Positions 1 through 7,909 of a DNA stretch of 9,356 nucleotides are shown here, piece by piece (the stretch's first letter is position 1; each line of letters starts with the position of its first letter). Source of the stretch: Burkholderiales bacterium (GTDB lineage Bacteria; Pseudomonadota; Gammaproteobacteria; Burkholderiales; UBA11063); assembly GCA_026461645.1 (NCBI GenBank), contig JAPJMP010000073.1, positions 1 through 9,356 of the forward strand. Reading direction: 5' to 3'. The position numbers were made by a program, and so were the translations under genes. The notes beneath the pieces are model-generated. The model ran no database searches. It was not told the origin of the DNA and saw only the letters and a list, made by a program, of their open reading frames with translations.

Positions 1-223
1 AAACTGAATTATCTTTTAAATTGATTGTTGGAATTTTGGGCGCCAATATTAGTGACTCCAATTCGCCTAGATTTATTTTGTCCAATAGATAACTCCGATA
101 ACTTTTACGTTTAAATGAAACTTTTTCCGCAAAGTTAAGTTCTTTTACATCATTGGATAAATACCAAATTTTGTCTGCATCAGGAAATTTACGTATTCCA
201 TATTTGGCTATTTTAAATTCTAA
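1..223 (-). other. Start of a probable FMN-dependent thiazoline oxidase (Ox) insertion, cut by the window edge
   Basis: Beyond A8-A9 of A3, at residues 2548-2621, the protein does not go on to a normal A10 and carrier domain. It enters LEFKIAKYGIRKFP, which resembles the linker seen before oxidase domains in NRPS proteins, followed by FKRKSYRSYLLDKINLGELESL (the RKSYR is at 2586-2590), which resembles the first helix of SagB-type nitroreductase-fold oxidases (R-R-S-x-R-x-F/Y). Such Ox domains are inserted into the A domain of Cy modules in epothilone- and bleomycin-type synthetases, where they oxidise thiazoline to thiazole. Only about 70 residues are visible, so the FMN site cannot be checked. 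Confidence 0.7.
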
Positions 224-3200
224 AGTATCATAGACATAAGGAACCACATAAGCCACTATATCTTTACTCGTTTTAGAGTGCTCTATAATTCGTACTACTG
301 AATTTTTTATTGAAGAAATAGAAGCTAAAGCCGCTTCTATTTCACCAAGTTCTATTCTAAAGCCATTAATTTTGACTTGATGGTCAATTCGTCCTATAAT
401 TTTGATTTTTCCATCATGTTGTAATACACCTAAATCTCCTGTACGATAAATTACGTCTCCCCCTTTTTGAACAATAAATTGTTCCTTGGTTTTACTCTCA
501 TCTGCTAAATAACCTCGAGCAACACCAATTCCGCCAATGCAAATTTCTCCAGGCACATTAACCGGACATAAATTTAATTTTTCATCCATTATCCATATTT
601 TTTGATTACCCATTGCAGTTCCATACGGAATACTTGTCCATGTGGGGTTTACATCTGTAACCTGGTACAAAATAGACCAGATACTTCCCTCTGTGGCTCC
701 ACCTAAGCTAATTATTTGAACATCATTAAATGTATTGTTTATTTGTTTGGGTAAATTCAACGGTATAAAATCACCGCTTAATAATGCCAAGCGAATACGA
801 GCTTTATTAGGAATTTCCGCTGACTGAACTAAAATATTCATTAAATTAGGAACACTGTTATATATTGTAGCTTGTTGATTAATTAATAATGTTAATAATT
901 CTTCCGGTTGATTGATAATTTCATCATTCGGCATAATTGCTGACCCGCCAACAGCTAAAATACCAAAAATATCATACACCGATAAATCGAAACTAATGTT
1001 TGACAGACAAAAAGTACGATCTTCACTTCTAATGTTAAACCTATGATTAATATCATTTATAGTATTCATCACATTTAAATGAGTTATTTGAACTCCTTTA
1101 GGTTTTCCAGTAGAACCTGAGGTAAATATAACGTATGCAAGATCATTCAATACAACATTAACCTGCGGATTATTACTAGAATATGCATCAGAAAAGCAGA
1201 TATCGTCAATAATTATCAGCTTAAGAAATTTGAAATCAAATTCTTCATTTTTCAATTTATGGTACTGCATCTGCGTGATAACTAAGTACCTAACTTTAGC
1301 TATTTTAATAATATCTTCCAAACGCTGTAATGGCCATCCAATATTAAATGGCACATATGCAGCCCCAGACATAAGAATCCCTAAAGTGCCAGTCACTAAT
1401 TGCCAACCCTTTTGGCTATAAATAATCACACATTCGCCGCGCATAACACCTTGTATTATCAAACTATTTGCTAATTTTGCTGATTTAGCCTGAATATCCG
1501 AGTAGGTGTATTGGGCCTGAGATTCAATTACAGCTATATTATTGGGGTATTTGGCGACACTAGCTAAAAAATATTCATGCATGGTTTTATCAGGTATAAT
1601 CGCAATATTTTCTGTTTTATTACTTAAGTTAATAATTTCCATGTCGCGTTCAGGCAAGGTAAAATCTAGATATGTATTCCATTCATTATTGGCTAAATCT
1701 AAAATGAAACCATGGTATGTTTCAAGCATTTTTTCAACCATTTCAACTTCAAATAATTGCTCAACGAAATCCCACTCAATAACCAACTGTCCATCTTGCT
1801 CATAAATTTTATTATCTAACCATACTTGTGATGTTTGTGTAATTGCATAGCTTCTGCCTAAATAAGCATCAGATAAAAATTTATCATTATTACGCTCAAT
1901 ACCTAGTAAACTAGTTAATACTACTGGTGCAATTAATTTATTCATTCCTACATCATAGATTCTATGTAATGCTGCTTGAACTTCTAAGCCTGTATATAAA
2001 TTATGTGCCAAATCTTCCCATAAAAGTTTTTGTACTTCAGATAAAATTTTTTCAATTGAATAATCGTGATAGTTGTTATATTCAAACAATTCTAAAATTG
2101 TAAAATCACCTATGATATTATCAATCTCTTGGTGAAAAGGTTCACGATTAAATAAAGTTAAATTAATCAAAAAATTTTTATTAGCACTCCAATGCGATAA
2201 GACTTTACCATATAATGCAAGAAATGGCACTGTAGGAGAAATCCTTGCCTGTTGAATACGTTTAGCTAACTTTTGCCATGTGATAGCGTCAACCATAAGA
2301 GTTCTTCTGATAAAATGTGGTGTTTTTATCGTAGCTGGGTTACATTTTGTAACCAACTCTGGCCCAAACGGTAATTCAGGCAGTCGATTTTCCCAATATG
2401 ATTTATCATTCAGATAACGATTACTCTTTTTTAATTCAGAATATCCAATTAAATAATCTCTAAAAGTAATGTTTAAAGGATTAAGTTGTAATTGTGGATT
2501 TTGGTATAATTCAGTCATTTCTCGCATAAAAATCCGCATACTCTGTGCATCCATAATCAAAGCATCAAAACTAAAATGGAGAACATCTTGTGTGGCTAAA
2601 CGTGTCACTCTAAATTCAAATAAGGGATAAGCACTAACATCAAAAACCTGCTTTTCAAGTTCGTCTCGCCACCTTAATAAAAATTTGTTTTGTTGCTGTT
2701 TACTCAAATTGCGCAAATCTTGAACCCTAATTATGTATTCTGGTGTATCAGGTAAAAAGCATTGCGTTCCATCAATATTGTAGATGCAACGTAATGCTGG
2801 ATGCCTTACTATAAGATAATTTAAAACAATCGATAGTTTATTAATATCTAAAATCTTAAAGCCATCTTCACGATAGACATGGGTTGCAACTCCACCTAAT
2901 TCAAATATATTTTCGCGACCTACTAAATATGCTTTTTGCACATCTGTCATTGTAAATGGTGTATATAAGTTAGAATAATCTGTAACAATTTCTGCAAATT
3001 TCTGCTTATTATCATTACATTCAAGACTATCGACAAATTTAGCAAAATCTCCAAGCGCACTATATCTAAACAAGTATTTCATTGGTACTGTTTTGTTGAC
3101 TTTTTTATTTAAAGTTGCCCCCATAATAATGGCAGAAATAGAGTTTCCTCCAAGTCTGAAAAAATCATCATTAAGACCAATTTTTGGCAATTTTAAAATT

Positions 3201-6200
3201 TCTTGCCATAATTTAGCTAATATTTGCTCGGTTGGCGTGTTTGGTGTCAAATATTCATTAGTAGCAACAGTCACTTTAAGAGCAGTTAAATACTTACGAT
3301 CAATCTTACCATTAGTAGTTATGGGCATCTCGGGTAATTGATGAATATAACCTGGAACCATATATTCGGGAATTTTCTTTAATAGAATTTCACGAATTAC
3401 CATAATATCAAGTTTTATATCACTCGTAAAATAGCTGATCAAAACATTATCTCCAGTTGCAGTAGTTTTAACTAAGACCACAGCCTCGTTAATTTGTGGA
3501 ATATTATTAAAAACTTGCTCAATCTCTGCCAACTCCACCCTAAAGCCACGAATTTTGACTTGCTCATCTGCACGTCCGATATACTCAAGATTTCCATTTT
3601 CTAGCCATTTGGCAATATCGCCTGTTCTATAAAGGACCTGATTTAATTTTGAATCACTATAATGGTTTTTAATAAATCGTTCTTTATTTTGATTATCTTT
3701 ATTCAAATAGCCTAAAGCAATTTGCGCTCCTGCAATACACAATTCGCCAGGAACTCCCAATGGTTGCAAATTTAAATCGCTATCTAATATATAAATCCAG
3801 GTGTTTCCCAGTGGGCGACCAATTGGAATATTCTCTTCAATATTATTAACTTCATAACGAGTAGTACAACCTGTATATTCAGTAGGTCCATAGCCATTAA
3901 TTAAACGATATTGGTGTGGAAAATATTTATTTAATTTTTCACCGGCGGTCCATAGTAAACGTAAAGATTTATTTTGTACCTGCTGCATAAAATTTTCACA
4001 AAGTTTAGTTGGGAAAAGTGCCACACTAATTTGATTTGATTCGAGATAGTTGTTGATTTCATCCAAAGAATAGCGAATATTTTCTGGAATAATATAAGTT
4101 GTAGCACCACAAATTAAAGGCAATAATAATGACCAAATTGACACATCAAAAGCAAAACTTGAATAAAATACCACATTATCAATAATCGTTAAATTATTTT
4201 CTCGGTTCTCATATAAAGCAAAATTTAATAAACCTATATGTGTTTGCATAACACCCTTAGGTTTTCCGGTAGTGCCTGAGGTATAAAAAATAACAAATGC
4301 ATCCTGAGGTTGAATTATGGCAGGAACAAAATTAGAAATTGAATCAACTTTAATTGTACACAACAATAGGATTTCGATTTTTGAACAGATGCTCTCAAAC
4401 TGACTTATTAAATTTGAAGTACAAATAACTACTCTAGTATTGCTGTTCTCAAGCATATATTGTAAGCGTTCTTGTGGATAGTTAATATCTAGCGGAACAT
4501 AAATTGCGCCCAATTTAAGAACACCTAAAATTGCTGCGGACATTTTTACTGAACGATTTAATAAAATTGCAACCCGATCTTGATGTTTAACTCCCATTAA
4601 TTGCAATTGTGCAGCTATCTGACTGGATAACAAATCCAACTCTTGATAAGTCAAACATCCATCTTCAGCAACAACCGCAAGCTTATCGGGAGATTTTGTA
4701 CTTTGCTCTTGAAAATATTCGATAAAGAGTTTCTTCTGATTAATTATAAAAGGAGTATGCCCATACTTATTTAATAGTAAGTTTTTTTCTTGTGCACTTA
4801 TTATCGATAGTTCACCTAAGTGTAAATCAAAATTTTGCATAACAAGTTGTTCCAGTAGATAAATATAAGCAGATAACATTCTTTCTATAGTAGATTCTCT
4901 AAATAGCCTACTACAATATTCAAACGAAATCTGTATCTTATCCTGATTATCATCAATATAACCCATTAAATCAAATTTTGCTGTTTGAGTGTGGCATTGT
5001 AGTGACATAATATCGATACCATTATAATGGTTTACCCTAGTTGCGCCCTCCCAAAAAGCAAACATTACATCAAACAATACCGAGCGACTTGCATCACGAG
5101 TTAAAGATAAATGCGATATTAGTTGTTCTAGAGGATATGGATGTTCCAACGCGTTTATAATATTTTGTCTAATTTTAGTTAAATATTCACTAACTGTATC
5201 GTTCGTAGTCAAATCAACCCGTAATGGAATAGTTTCTACAAACATTCCTGGTATATTTTGAGTATCAGGTTCGTAACGCCCCAAAGCAGGTATACCAATA
5301 ATCAAATCTTTTTGGTTCGAATATTTTCCTAATAATATAGCAAATCCACCAAAAAATAAATGAAAACTTGTTAAATTATTTTGTTGACAAAAATTTCGAA
5401 TGTCTTGCATTAATTCCGGCGTAAGGCTACGGCTTATAATTTTGCCTTCAGTGCTTTTGTGAGCTGGTCGTTGCCAATCTGTTGCCAAATTCAATAGTGG
5501 CAATTCTCCTTGAAGCTTATTTAGAAAAAACTCCTTATTAATTTGTAAAAAACGAGAGCTAGCATTCTTACTTTCAAAGCTGGCATAGTCAAAAAACTGT
5601 ATCTCATTCTTACTCGGCTCTTTATCTACAAAATAATAATTCCATATAGTAGTTAGTAGTGCCTGATGTGACTGTCCGTCAAAAATACTATGGTGAACGT
5701 TATACGCGAAGATATAATATTCTGGATTTATTTTAAATAATCCAAATTTAATTAAAGGCGCTTGCTTTAAATTAAATTTAATATTTAATTCTTGAATTGC
5801 CGTATTAATTTCATTTGTACCGATAGTATTTTCTGTTAGTGGCATTAGCAGTCCATCCACTATTTGCTGAAAAAGTTCATCATTTACAAATACAAACTGA
5901 GTAGAAAAAATCGCAAAATGTTTAAAAGCTATTGTTAATGCCTGTTTAAATTTGTTAACATCAAGCTTACCTTTTAATTCGAATGCAGATAAGATATTAT
6001 ATGCCTTGCTATCTAGATCAAAATGTGCAAGTGTGTACATTCGTTTTTGGGCAAAGCTTGCAGGGTACAAATTCTGCTCACAACTTGTTTTAGAAATAAT
6101 GGTGTGCTGTACCTGAGGGAGTTGTTCAATATGAAAAGCTAACTGTTGAATAGTCGCATATTGATATAAATCTGCAATATTAAGCAAAACGTTTAAATTT

Positions 6201-7864
6201 TGTCGAATTTTAGTAATTAAATACATTTGACGTAGGGAATTAAGACCTAGTTTTAGCAAATTATCAGTAGTATTTATTTGTGTGTGATTAAGTATTTCAC
6301 AACACAGAGAAAAAAGTTTTTGCTCTATAATGGTTTGTGACTCCACTACTACTTGTTGGCTAGCGTGCTTTAACAGAGCAATCTTATCAATTTTTCCATT
6401 TGTATTTCTATTAAGTTGTTTTACAATAATAATTTTTGCTGGATGCATGTACTCAGGTAAAGACATAGCAAGTGCTTGTTCTATTTTAGATAAAATTTTT
6501 TCCCCATGTTTGCTAGTGACAAAGGCAAAAATATTTTCACTAAATATAACAGCTACTTCATTGACTTCACTAACATTAGCTATTGTTGCCTCAATTTCTT
6601 CTAATTCAACACGCACGCCATTAATTTTGATTTGATTGTCTTTACGTCCAAGCACATATAAATTGCCATCGTCGGCATAACTCCCAAGGTCTCCAGTGAA
6701 ATAATATAAATCATTAGAATTATCTACTTTAGATAGTAATTTAAAATTACTATTATCTGTATTTAAGTACATAAAACTTCGATAAGGAGTACGAATAACT
6801 ACCTCCCCCATTTCAGATATATTACAAGGAAGGTTATTTTCGTTTAAAACATAAACCTCACTATTTGGCATAGCAATTCCTACTGGAAGTATAGTTTTCT
6901 CAACATCATCCTTAGTTGCTATATAATAACATTTTGCTAAAGTAGTTTCACTTGGTCCATATAAATTAACGACCTGTCCAACAAAACCAAATTTTAAAAA
7001 TATTTTTTGTAATAGTTTTCCGCTAAGTTTTTCTCCAGCACAAAAAATGTAGCGTAAATGCGGTAAAGATATTATAGAAATTGTGTCTAACCAAACATTC
7101 AAAACAGCTGGTACAATATTAAATTGTGTAATTTGCTTTTTTGCAAGCCAATGAATAATTTGTTCTACCTGATTTACTTGATATGGAGAGAGGTATAATT
7201 GCGAACCAGATAATAGTGGAGTAAATATCGAACGAAAAATTACATCAAAACCAAGTGTGGTAAATTGAGCGCATTTATCAACTGAACTAAATTTAAAATG
7301 TTCACTCTGCCAATTAATAAAATGACTAAGACCAATATGGGACCCTAAAATCCCCTTTGGTTCACCGGTAGAACCAGAAGTAAAAACAATATATGCTGAA
7401 AGATTATGCCATTCATAATTAATTAAATCTAAATCAATAATGTCACACTCGTTATCTAACTGCGCATACTTGACACACCTGTAAGAAGCAGTATTTATAT
7501 CATCACTAATTATCAATCTTGGATTACTTAAAGCCAATATCTTTTCTTGTCTGAATTTAGGTAAACTATCATCAAGCAATAATACTGTTGCCCTTGCTAA
7601 CCAGCACCCAATTATAGTTGCAATCATTGATAAATTTAGTGGTCCTGCTATAACAATAACGTTACCTGAAATTAAATTTAAATTATTTACAGCATGATAT
7701 TTGCGGGCAATTTCTTTAGCAAGCTCTGCATAAGTAAACTGATTGTCTGCTGAATCTGTAACAGCAATTTGCTTATCATATTGAAGACAGTTAATGTAGA
7801 TTTGCAACGGCAAATATTCTAAATCATTATTGCACATATCCTCATACTTACATAATCCAAACAC
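1..7864 (-). CDS. Nonribosomal peptide synthetase, A-T-C-A-T-Cy-A-(Ox) (3' end outside window)
   Basis: This is a multimodular peptide synthetase that builds a peptide on carrier-bound thioesters in the cytoplasm. The frame is open for 2621 codons and leaves the window without a stop. The visible domain order is A1 (about 15-502), T1 (508-582), C (598-1035), A2 (1042-1530), T2 (1542-1612), Cy (1630-2070), A3 (2085-2545) and the beginning of a probable oxidase insertion (from 2548). I chose the GTG at 7864 because an in-frame TAA lies two codons upstream and a strong AAAGGGGG Shine-Dalgarno sits 9 bases before it; the next ATG is codon 10. There is no condensation or docking domain before A1, so the protein probably starts the chain. 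It lies 45 bases after the ATP-grasp gene and is probably co-transcribed with it. No epimerization domain is visible, so the first two residues are expected to stay L. The NRPS identity is certain; the product is not known. Confidence 0.98.
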   Translation of the reverse strand, partial: MFGLCKYEDMCNNDLEYLPLQIYINCLQYDKQIAVTDSADNQFTYAELAKEIARKYHAVNNLNLISGNVIVIAGPLNLSMIATIIGCWLARATVLLLDDSLPKFRQEKILALSNPRLIISDDINTASYRCVKYAQLDNECDIIDLDLINYEWHNLSAYIVFTSGSTGEPKGILGSHIGLSHFINWQSEHFKFSSVDKCAQFTTLGFDVIFRSIFTPLLSGSQLYLSPYQVNQVEQIIHWLAKKQITQFNIVPAVLNVWLDTISIISLPHLRYIFCAGEKLSGKLLQKIFLKFGFVGQVVNLYGPSETTLAKCYYIATKDDVEKTILPVGIAMPNSEVYVLNENNLPCNISEMGEVVIRTPYRSFMYLNTDNSNFKLLSKVDNSNDLYYFTGDLGSYADDGNLYVLGRKDNQIKINGVRVELEEIEATIANVSEVNEVAVIFSENIFAFVTSKHGEKILSKIEQALAMSLPEYMHPAKIIIVKQLNRNTNGKIDKIALLKHASQQVVVESQTIIEQKLFSLCCEILNHTQINTTDNLLKLGLNSLRQMYLITKIRQNLNVLLNIADLYQYATIQQLAFHIEQLPQVQHTIISKTSCEQNLYPASFAQKRMYTLAHFDLDSKAYNILSAFELKGKLDVNKFKQALTIAFKHFAIFSTQFVFVNDELFQQIVDGLLMPLTENTIGTNEINTAIQELNIKFNLKQAPLIKFGLFKINPEYYIFAYNVHHSIFDGQSHQALLTTIWNYYFVDKEPSKNEIQFFDYASFESKNASSRFLQINKEFFLNKLQGELPLLNLATDWQRPAHKSTEGKIISRSLTPELMQDIRNFCQQNNLTSFHLFFGGFAILLGKYSNQKDLIIGIPALGRYEPDTQNIPGMFVETIPLRVDLTTNDTVSEYLTKIRQNIINALEHPYPLEQLISHLSLTRDASRSVLFDVMFAFWEGATRVNHYNGIDIMSLQCHTQTAKFDLMGYIDDNQDKIQISFEYCSRLFRESTIERMLSAYIYLLEQLVMQNFDLHLGELSIISAQEKNLLLNKYGHTPFIINQKKLFIEYFQEQSTKSPDKLAVVAEDGCLTYQELDLLSSQIAAQLQLMGVKHQDRVAILLNRSVKMSAAILGVLKLGAIYVPLDINYPQERLQYMLENSNTRVVICTSNLISQFESICSKIEILLLCTIKVDSISNFVPAIIQPQDAFVIFYTSGTTGKPKGVMQTHIGLLNFALYENRENNLTIIDNVVFYSSFAFDVSIWSLLLPLICGATTYIIPENIRYSLDEINNYLESNQISVALFPTKLCENFMQQVQNKSLRLLWTAGEKLNKYFPHQYRLINGYGPTEYTGCTTRYEVNNIEENIPIGRPLGNTWIYILDSDLNLQPLGVPGELCIAGAQIALGYLNKDNQNKERFIKNHYSDSKLNQVLYRTGDIAKWLENGNLEYIGRADEQVKIRGFRVELAEIEQVFNNIPQINEAVVLVKTTATGDNVLISYFTSDIKLDIMVIREILLKKIPEYMVPGYIHQLPEMPITTNGKIDRKYLTALKVTVATNEYLTPNTPTEQILAKLWQEILKLPKIGLNDDFFRLGGNSISAIIMGATLNKKVNKTVPMKYLFRYSALGDFAKFVDSLECNDNKQKFAEIVTDYSNLYTPFTMTDVQKAYLVGRENIFELGGVATHVYREDGFKILDINKLSIVLNYLIVRHPALRCIYNIDGTQCFLPDTPEYIIRVQDLRNLSKQQQNKFLLRWRDELEKQVFDVSAYPLFEFRVTRLATQDVLHFSFDALIMDAQSMRIFMREMTELYQNPQLQLNPLNITFRDYLIGYSELKKSNRYLNDKSYWENRLPELPFGPELVTKCNPATIKTPHFIRRTLMVDAITWQKLAKRIQQARISPTVPFLALYGKVLSHWSANKNFLINLTLFNREPFHQEIDNIIGDFTILELFEYNNYHDYSIEKILSEVQKLLWEDLAHNLYTGLEVQAALHRIYDVGMNKLIAPVVLTSLLGIERNNDKFLSDAYLGRSYAITQTSQVWLDNKIYEQDGQLVIEWDFVEQLFEVEMVEKMLETYHGFILDLANNEWNTYLDFTLPERDMEIINLSNKTENIAIIPDKTMHEYFLASVAKYPNNIAVIESQAQYTYSDIQAKSAKLANSLIIQGVMRGECVIIYSQKGWQLVTGTLGILMSGAAYVPFNIGWPLQRLEDIIKIAKVRYLVITQMQYHKLKNEEFDFKFLKLIIIDDICFSDAYSSNNPQVNVVLNDLAYVIFTSGSTGKPKGVQITHLNVMNTINDINHRFNIRSEDRTFCLSNISFDLSVYDIFGILAVGGSAIMPNDEIINQPEELLTLLINQQATIYNSVPNLMNILVQSAEIPNKARIRLALLSGDFIPLNLPKQINNTFNDVQIISLGGATEGSIWSILYQVTDVNPTWTSIPYGTAMGNQKIWIMDEKLNLCPVNVPGEICIGGIGVARGYLADESKTKEQFIVQKGGDVIYRTGDLGVLQHDGKIKIIGRIDHQVKINGFRIELGEIEAALASISSIKNSVVRIIEHSKTSKDIVAYVVPYVYDTLEFKIAKYGIRKFPDADKIWYLSNDVKELNFAEKVSFKRKSYRSYLLDKINLGELESLILAPKIPTINLKDNSV
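230..1612 (-). other. Adenylation domain A3, cysteine-specific
   Basis: This domain activates cysteine for the Cy module. Motif A3 is FTSGSTGKPKG (2247-2257), A5 is the Cy-module variant SLGGATEGSIW (ending at W2396), and A8 is GRIDHQVKINGFRIELGEIE (2491-2510). Pocket residues read D2293 L2294 Y2297 N2336 L2361 S2363 L2387 I2395 W2396; with the invariant A10 lysine, still outside the window, this gives D-L-Y-N-L-S-L-I-W-K, the code of cysteine-activating domains such as those in yersiniabactin, pyochelin and bacitracin synthetases. The A10 motif has not appeared by the window edge because an extra segment starts soon after A8. Confidence 0.93.
1655..2977 (-). other. Heterocyclization (Cy) domain
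   Basis: This is a condensation-family domain that both forms the peptide bond to cysteine (or Ser/Thr) and closes the side chain into a thiazoline (or oxazoline). The HHxxxDG motif is replaced by the Cy signature DxxxxDxxS, seen as D1767, D1772 and S1775. Other hallmarks are the N-terminal FTMTDVQKAYLVGR (near 1637), LTLFNR, the IIGDFT segment (G1919-T1922), PVVLTSLLG with T1984, and TQTSQVWLD with D2017. The last two correspond in motif context to the Thr-Asp pair known to be needed for cyclodehydration in characterised Cy domains. All are present, so the domain should be active. It is followed by a cysteine-type A domain, so thiazoline is the expected ring. Confidence 0.96.
3029..3241 (-). 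other. Carrier (thiolation) domain T2
   Basis: This is a peptidyl carrier domain with the canonical motif FFRLGGNSI; the phosphopantetheine attachment serine is S1575. It carries the dipeptide formed by C1 and donates it to the following heterocyclization domain. Confidence 0.95.
3275..4741 (-). other. Adenylation domain A2
   Basis: This domain activates the second building block. Core motifs are A3 FYTSGTTGKPKG (1193-1204), A5 YGPTEYTG (from 1325), A7 YRTGDIAKW, A8 beginning near residue 1430 (GRADEQVKIRGFRVEL) and A10 NGKID with K1520. The pocket residues read D1240 V1241 W1244 L1283 W1305 A1307 G1324 G1332 C1333 K1520. D1240 fits an alpha-amino acid. The combination of W, L, W, A, G, G and C suggests a hydrophobic pocket, but I do not recognise the code and assign no substrate. 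All core motifs look intact and the domain should be active. Confidence 0.95.
4760..6073 (-). other. Condensation domain C1, probably LCL type
   Basis: This domain forms the first peptide bond, joining the amino acid on T1 to the one on T2. The active-site motif HHSIFDG is at residues 724-730, with the catalytic second histidine H725 and the structural D729 intact. The domain begins near YPASFAQKRMY (600 onward). No epimerization domain precedes it, so it should accept an L-configured donor. The LCL subtype is inferred from this context, not from a phylogeny. Confidence 0.93.
6119..6343 (-). other. Carrier (thiolation) domain T1
   Basis: This is a peptidyl carrier domain that holds the first amino acid on a phosphopantetheine arm. 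The attachment serine is S543 in KLGLNSLRQM; the second glycine of the usual LGGxS is replaced by leucine, which is tolerated in the family. It sits directly between A1 and the first condensation domain, which makes A1-T1 a complete loading module. The phosphopantetheinyl transferase encoded at the right end of the window is the likely activating enzyme. Confidence 0.93.
6359..7822 (-). other. Adenylation domain A1 (loading module)
   Basis: This domain activates the first building block as an acyl-adenylate. Visible core motifs are A3 FTSGSTGEPKG (161-171), A5 YGPSETT (from 302), A7 TGDLG, A8 around residues 405-425 (IKINGVRVELEEIE) and A10 NGKID with the catalytic lysine K491. By alignment to the GrsA pocket positions I read D207 V208 R211 N249 F274 A276 L301 L309 A310 K491. 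The conserved Asp (position 235 of GrsA) suggests an alpha-amino acid, but I do not recognise the code, and an arginine at the third position is uncommon. A stretch after A3 (HFINWQSEHF, 181-190) and the FDVIFRSIF motif suggest a clade different from A2 and A3. The substrate is unassigned. Confidence 0.93.
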
Positions 7865-7873
7865 CGCTTAGAA

Positions 7874-7881
7874 CCCCCTTT
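7874..7881 (-). promoter_or_regulatory. Strong ribosome binding site of the NRPS gene
   Basis: The minus strand reads AAAGGGGG followed by 9 bases (TTCTAAGCG) and then GTG at 7864. Those bases include an in-frame TAA, so translation in this frame cannot start further upstream. This fixes the GTG as the likely start, with ATG at codon 10 as the only nearby alternative. Confidence 0.75.
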
Positions 7882-7894
7882 ATAATATATTATA
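7881..7894. repeat. Perfect 14-bp AT palindrome in the ATP-grasp/NRPS gap
   Basis: TATAATATATTATA is its own reverse complement and touches the NRPS ribosome binding site. On the minus strand it contains TATAAT, which could serve as a -10 element, but no convincing -35 hexamer lies upstream. In such AT-rich DNA it may be chance. A terminator is unlikely because the stem has no G or C. Confidence 0.4.
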
Positions 7895-7909
7895 CTTTTT
7901 AGTTTATTA

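Noticed and set aside
1..223. Embedded methyltransferase in A3, as in some siderophore synthetases
   Set aside because: The visible segment lacks a SAM-binding glycine-rich motif and its RKSYR helix fits a nitroreductase-type oxidase better. The call stays tentative because the window ends here.
1230..1805. Two short plus-strand open frames (1230-1421 and 1542-1805)
   Set aside because: They are antisense to the Cy-A3 region of the NRPS, have no recognisable domain and no convincing ribosome site. They are chance frames opposite a well-supported gene.
1655..2977. Ordinary or degenerate condensation domain in the third module
   Set aside because: The loss of HHxxxDG is not decay: the DxxxxDxxS, LTLFNR, GDFT and QVWLD motifs identify an intact heterocyclization domain.
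3093..3341. Plus-strand open frame opposite T2
   Set aside because: It is antisense to the LGGNS carrier motif and its flanks; the minus-strand protein explains the sequence fully.
6330..6635. Plus-strand 101-codon frame with hydrophobic residues that could pass for a membrane protein
   Set aside because: It lies opposite the A8-A10 end of A1. The hydrophobic character is a by-product of AT-rich codons read in reverse.
1..7864. Possible frameshift or split of the NRPS into several genes
   Set aside because: Motif codons from residue 161 to 2590 were all found in one frame with intact core motifs, so it is a single open gene.
7881..7894. Terminator between the ATP-grasp gene and the NRPS
   Set aside because: The inverted repeat is all A and T, has no loop, and is followed by the NRPS ribosome site and not by a T tract.
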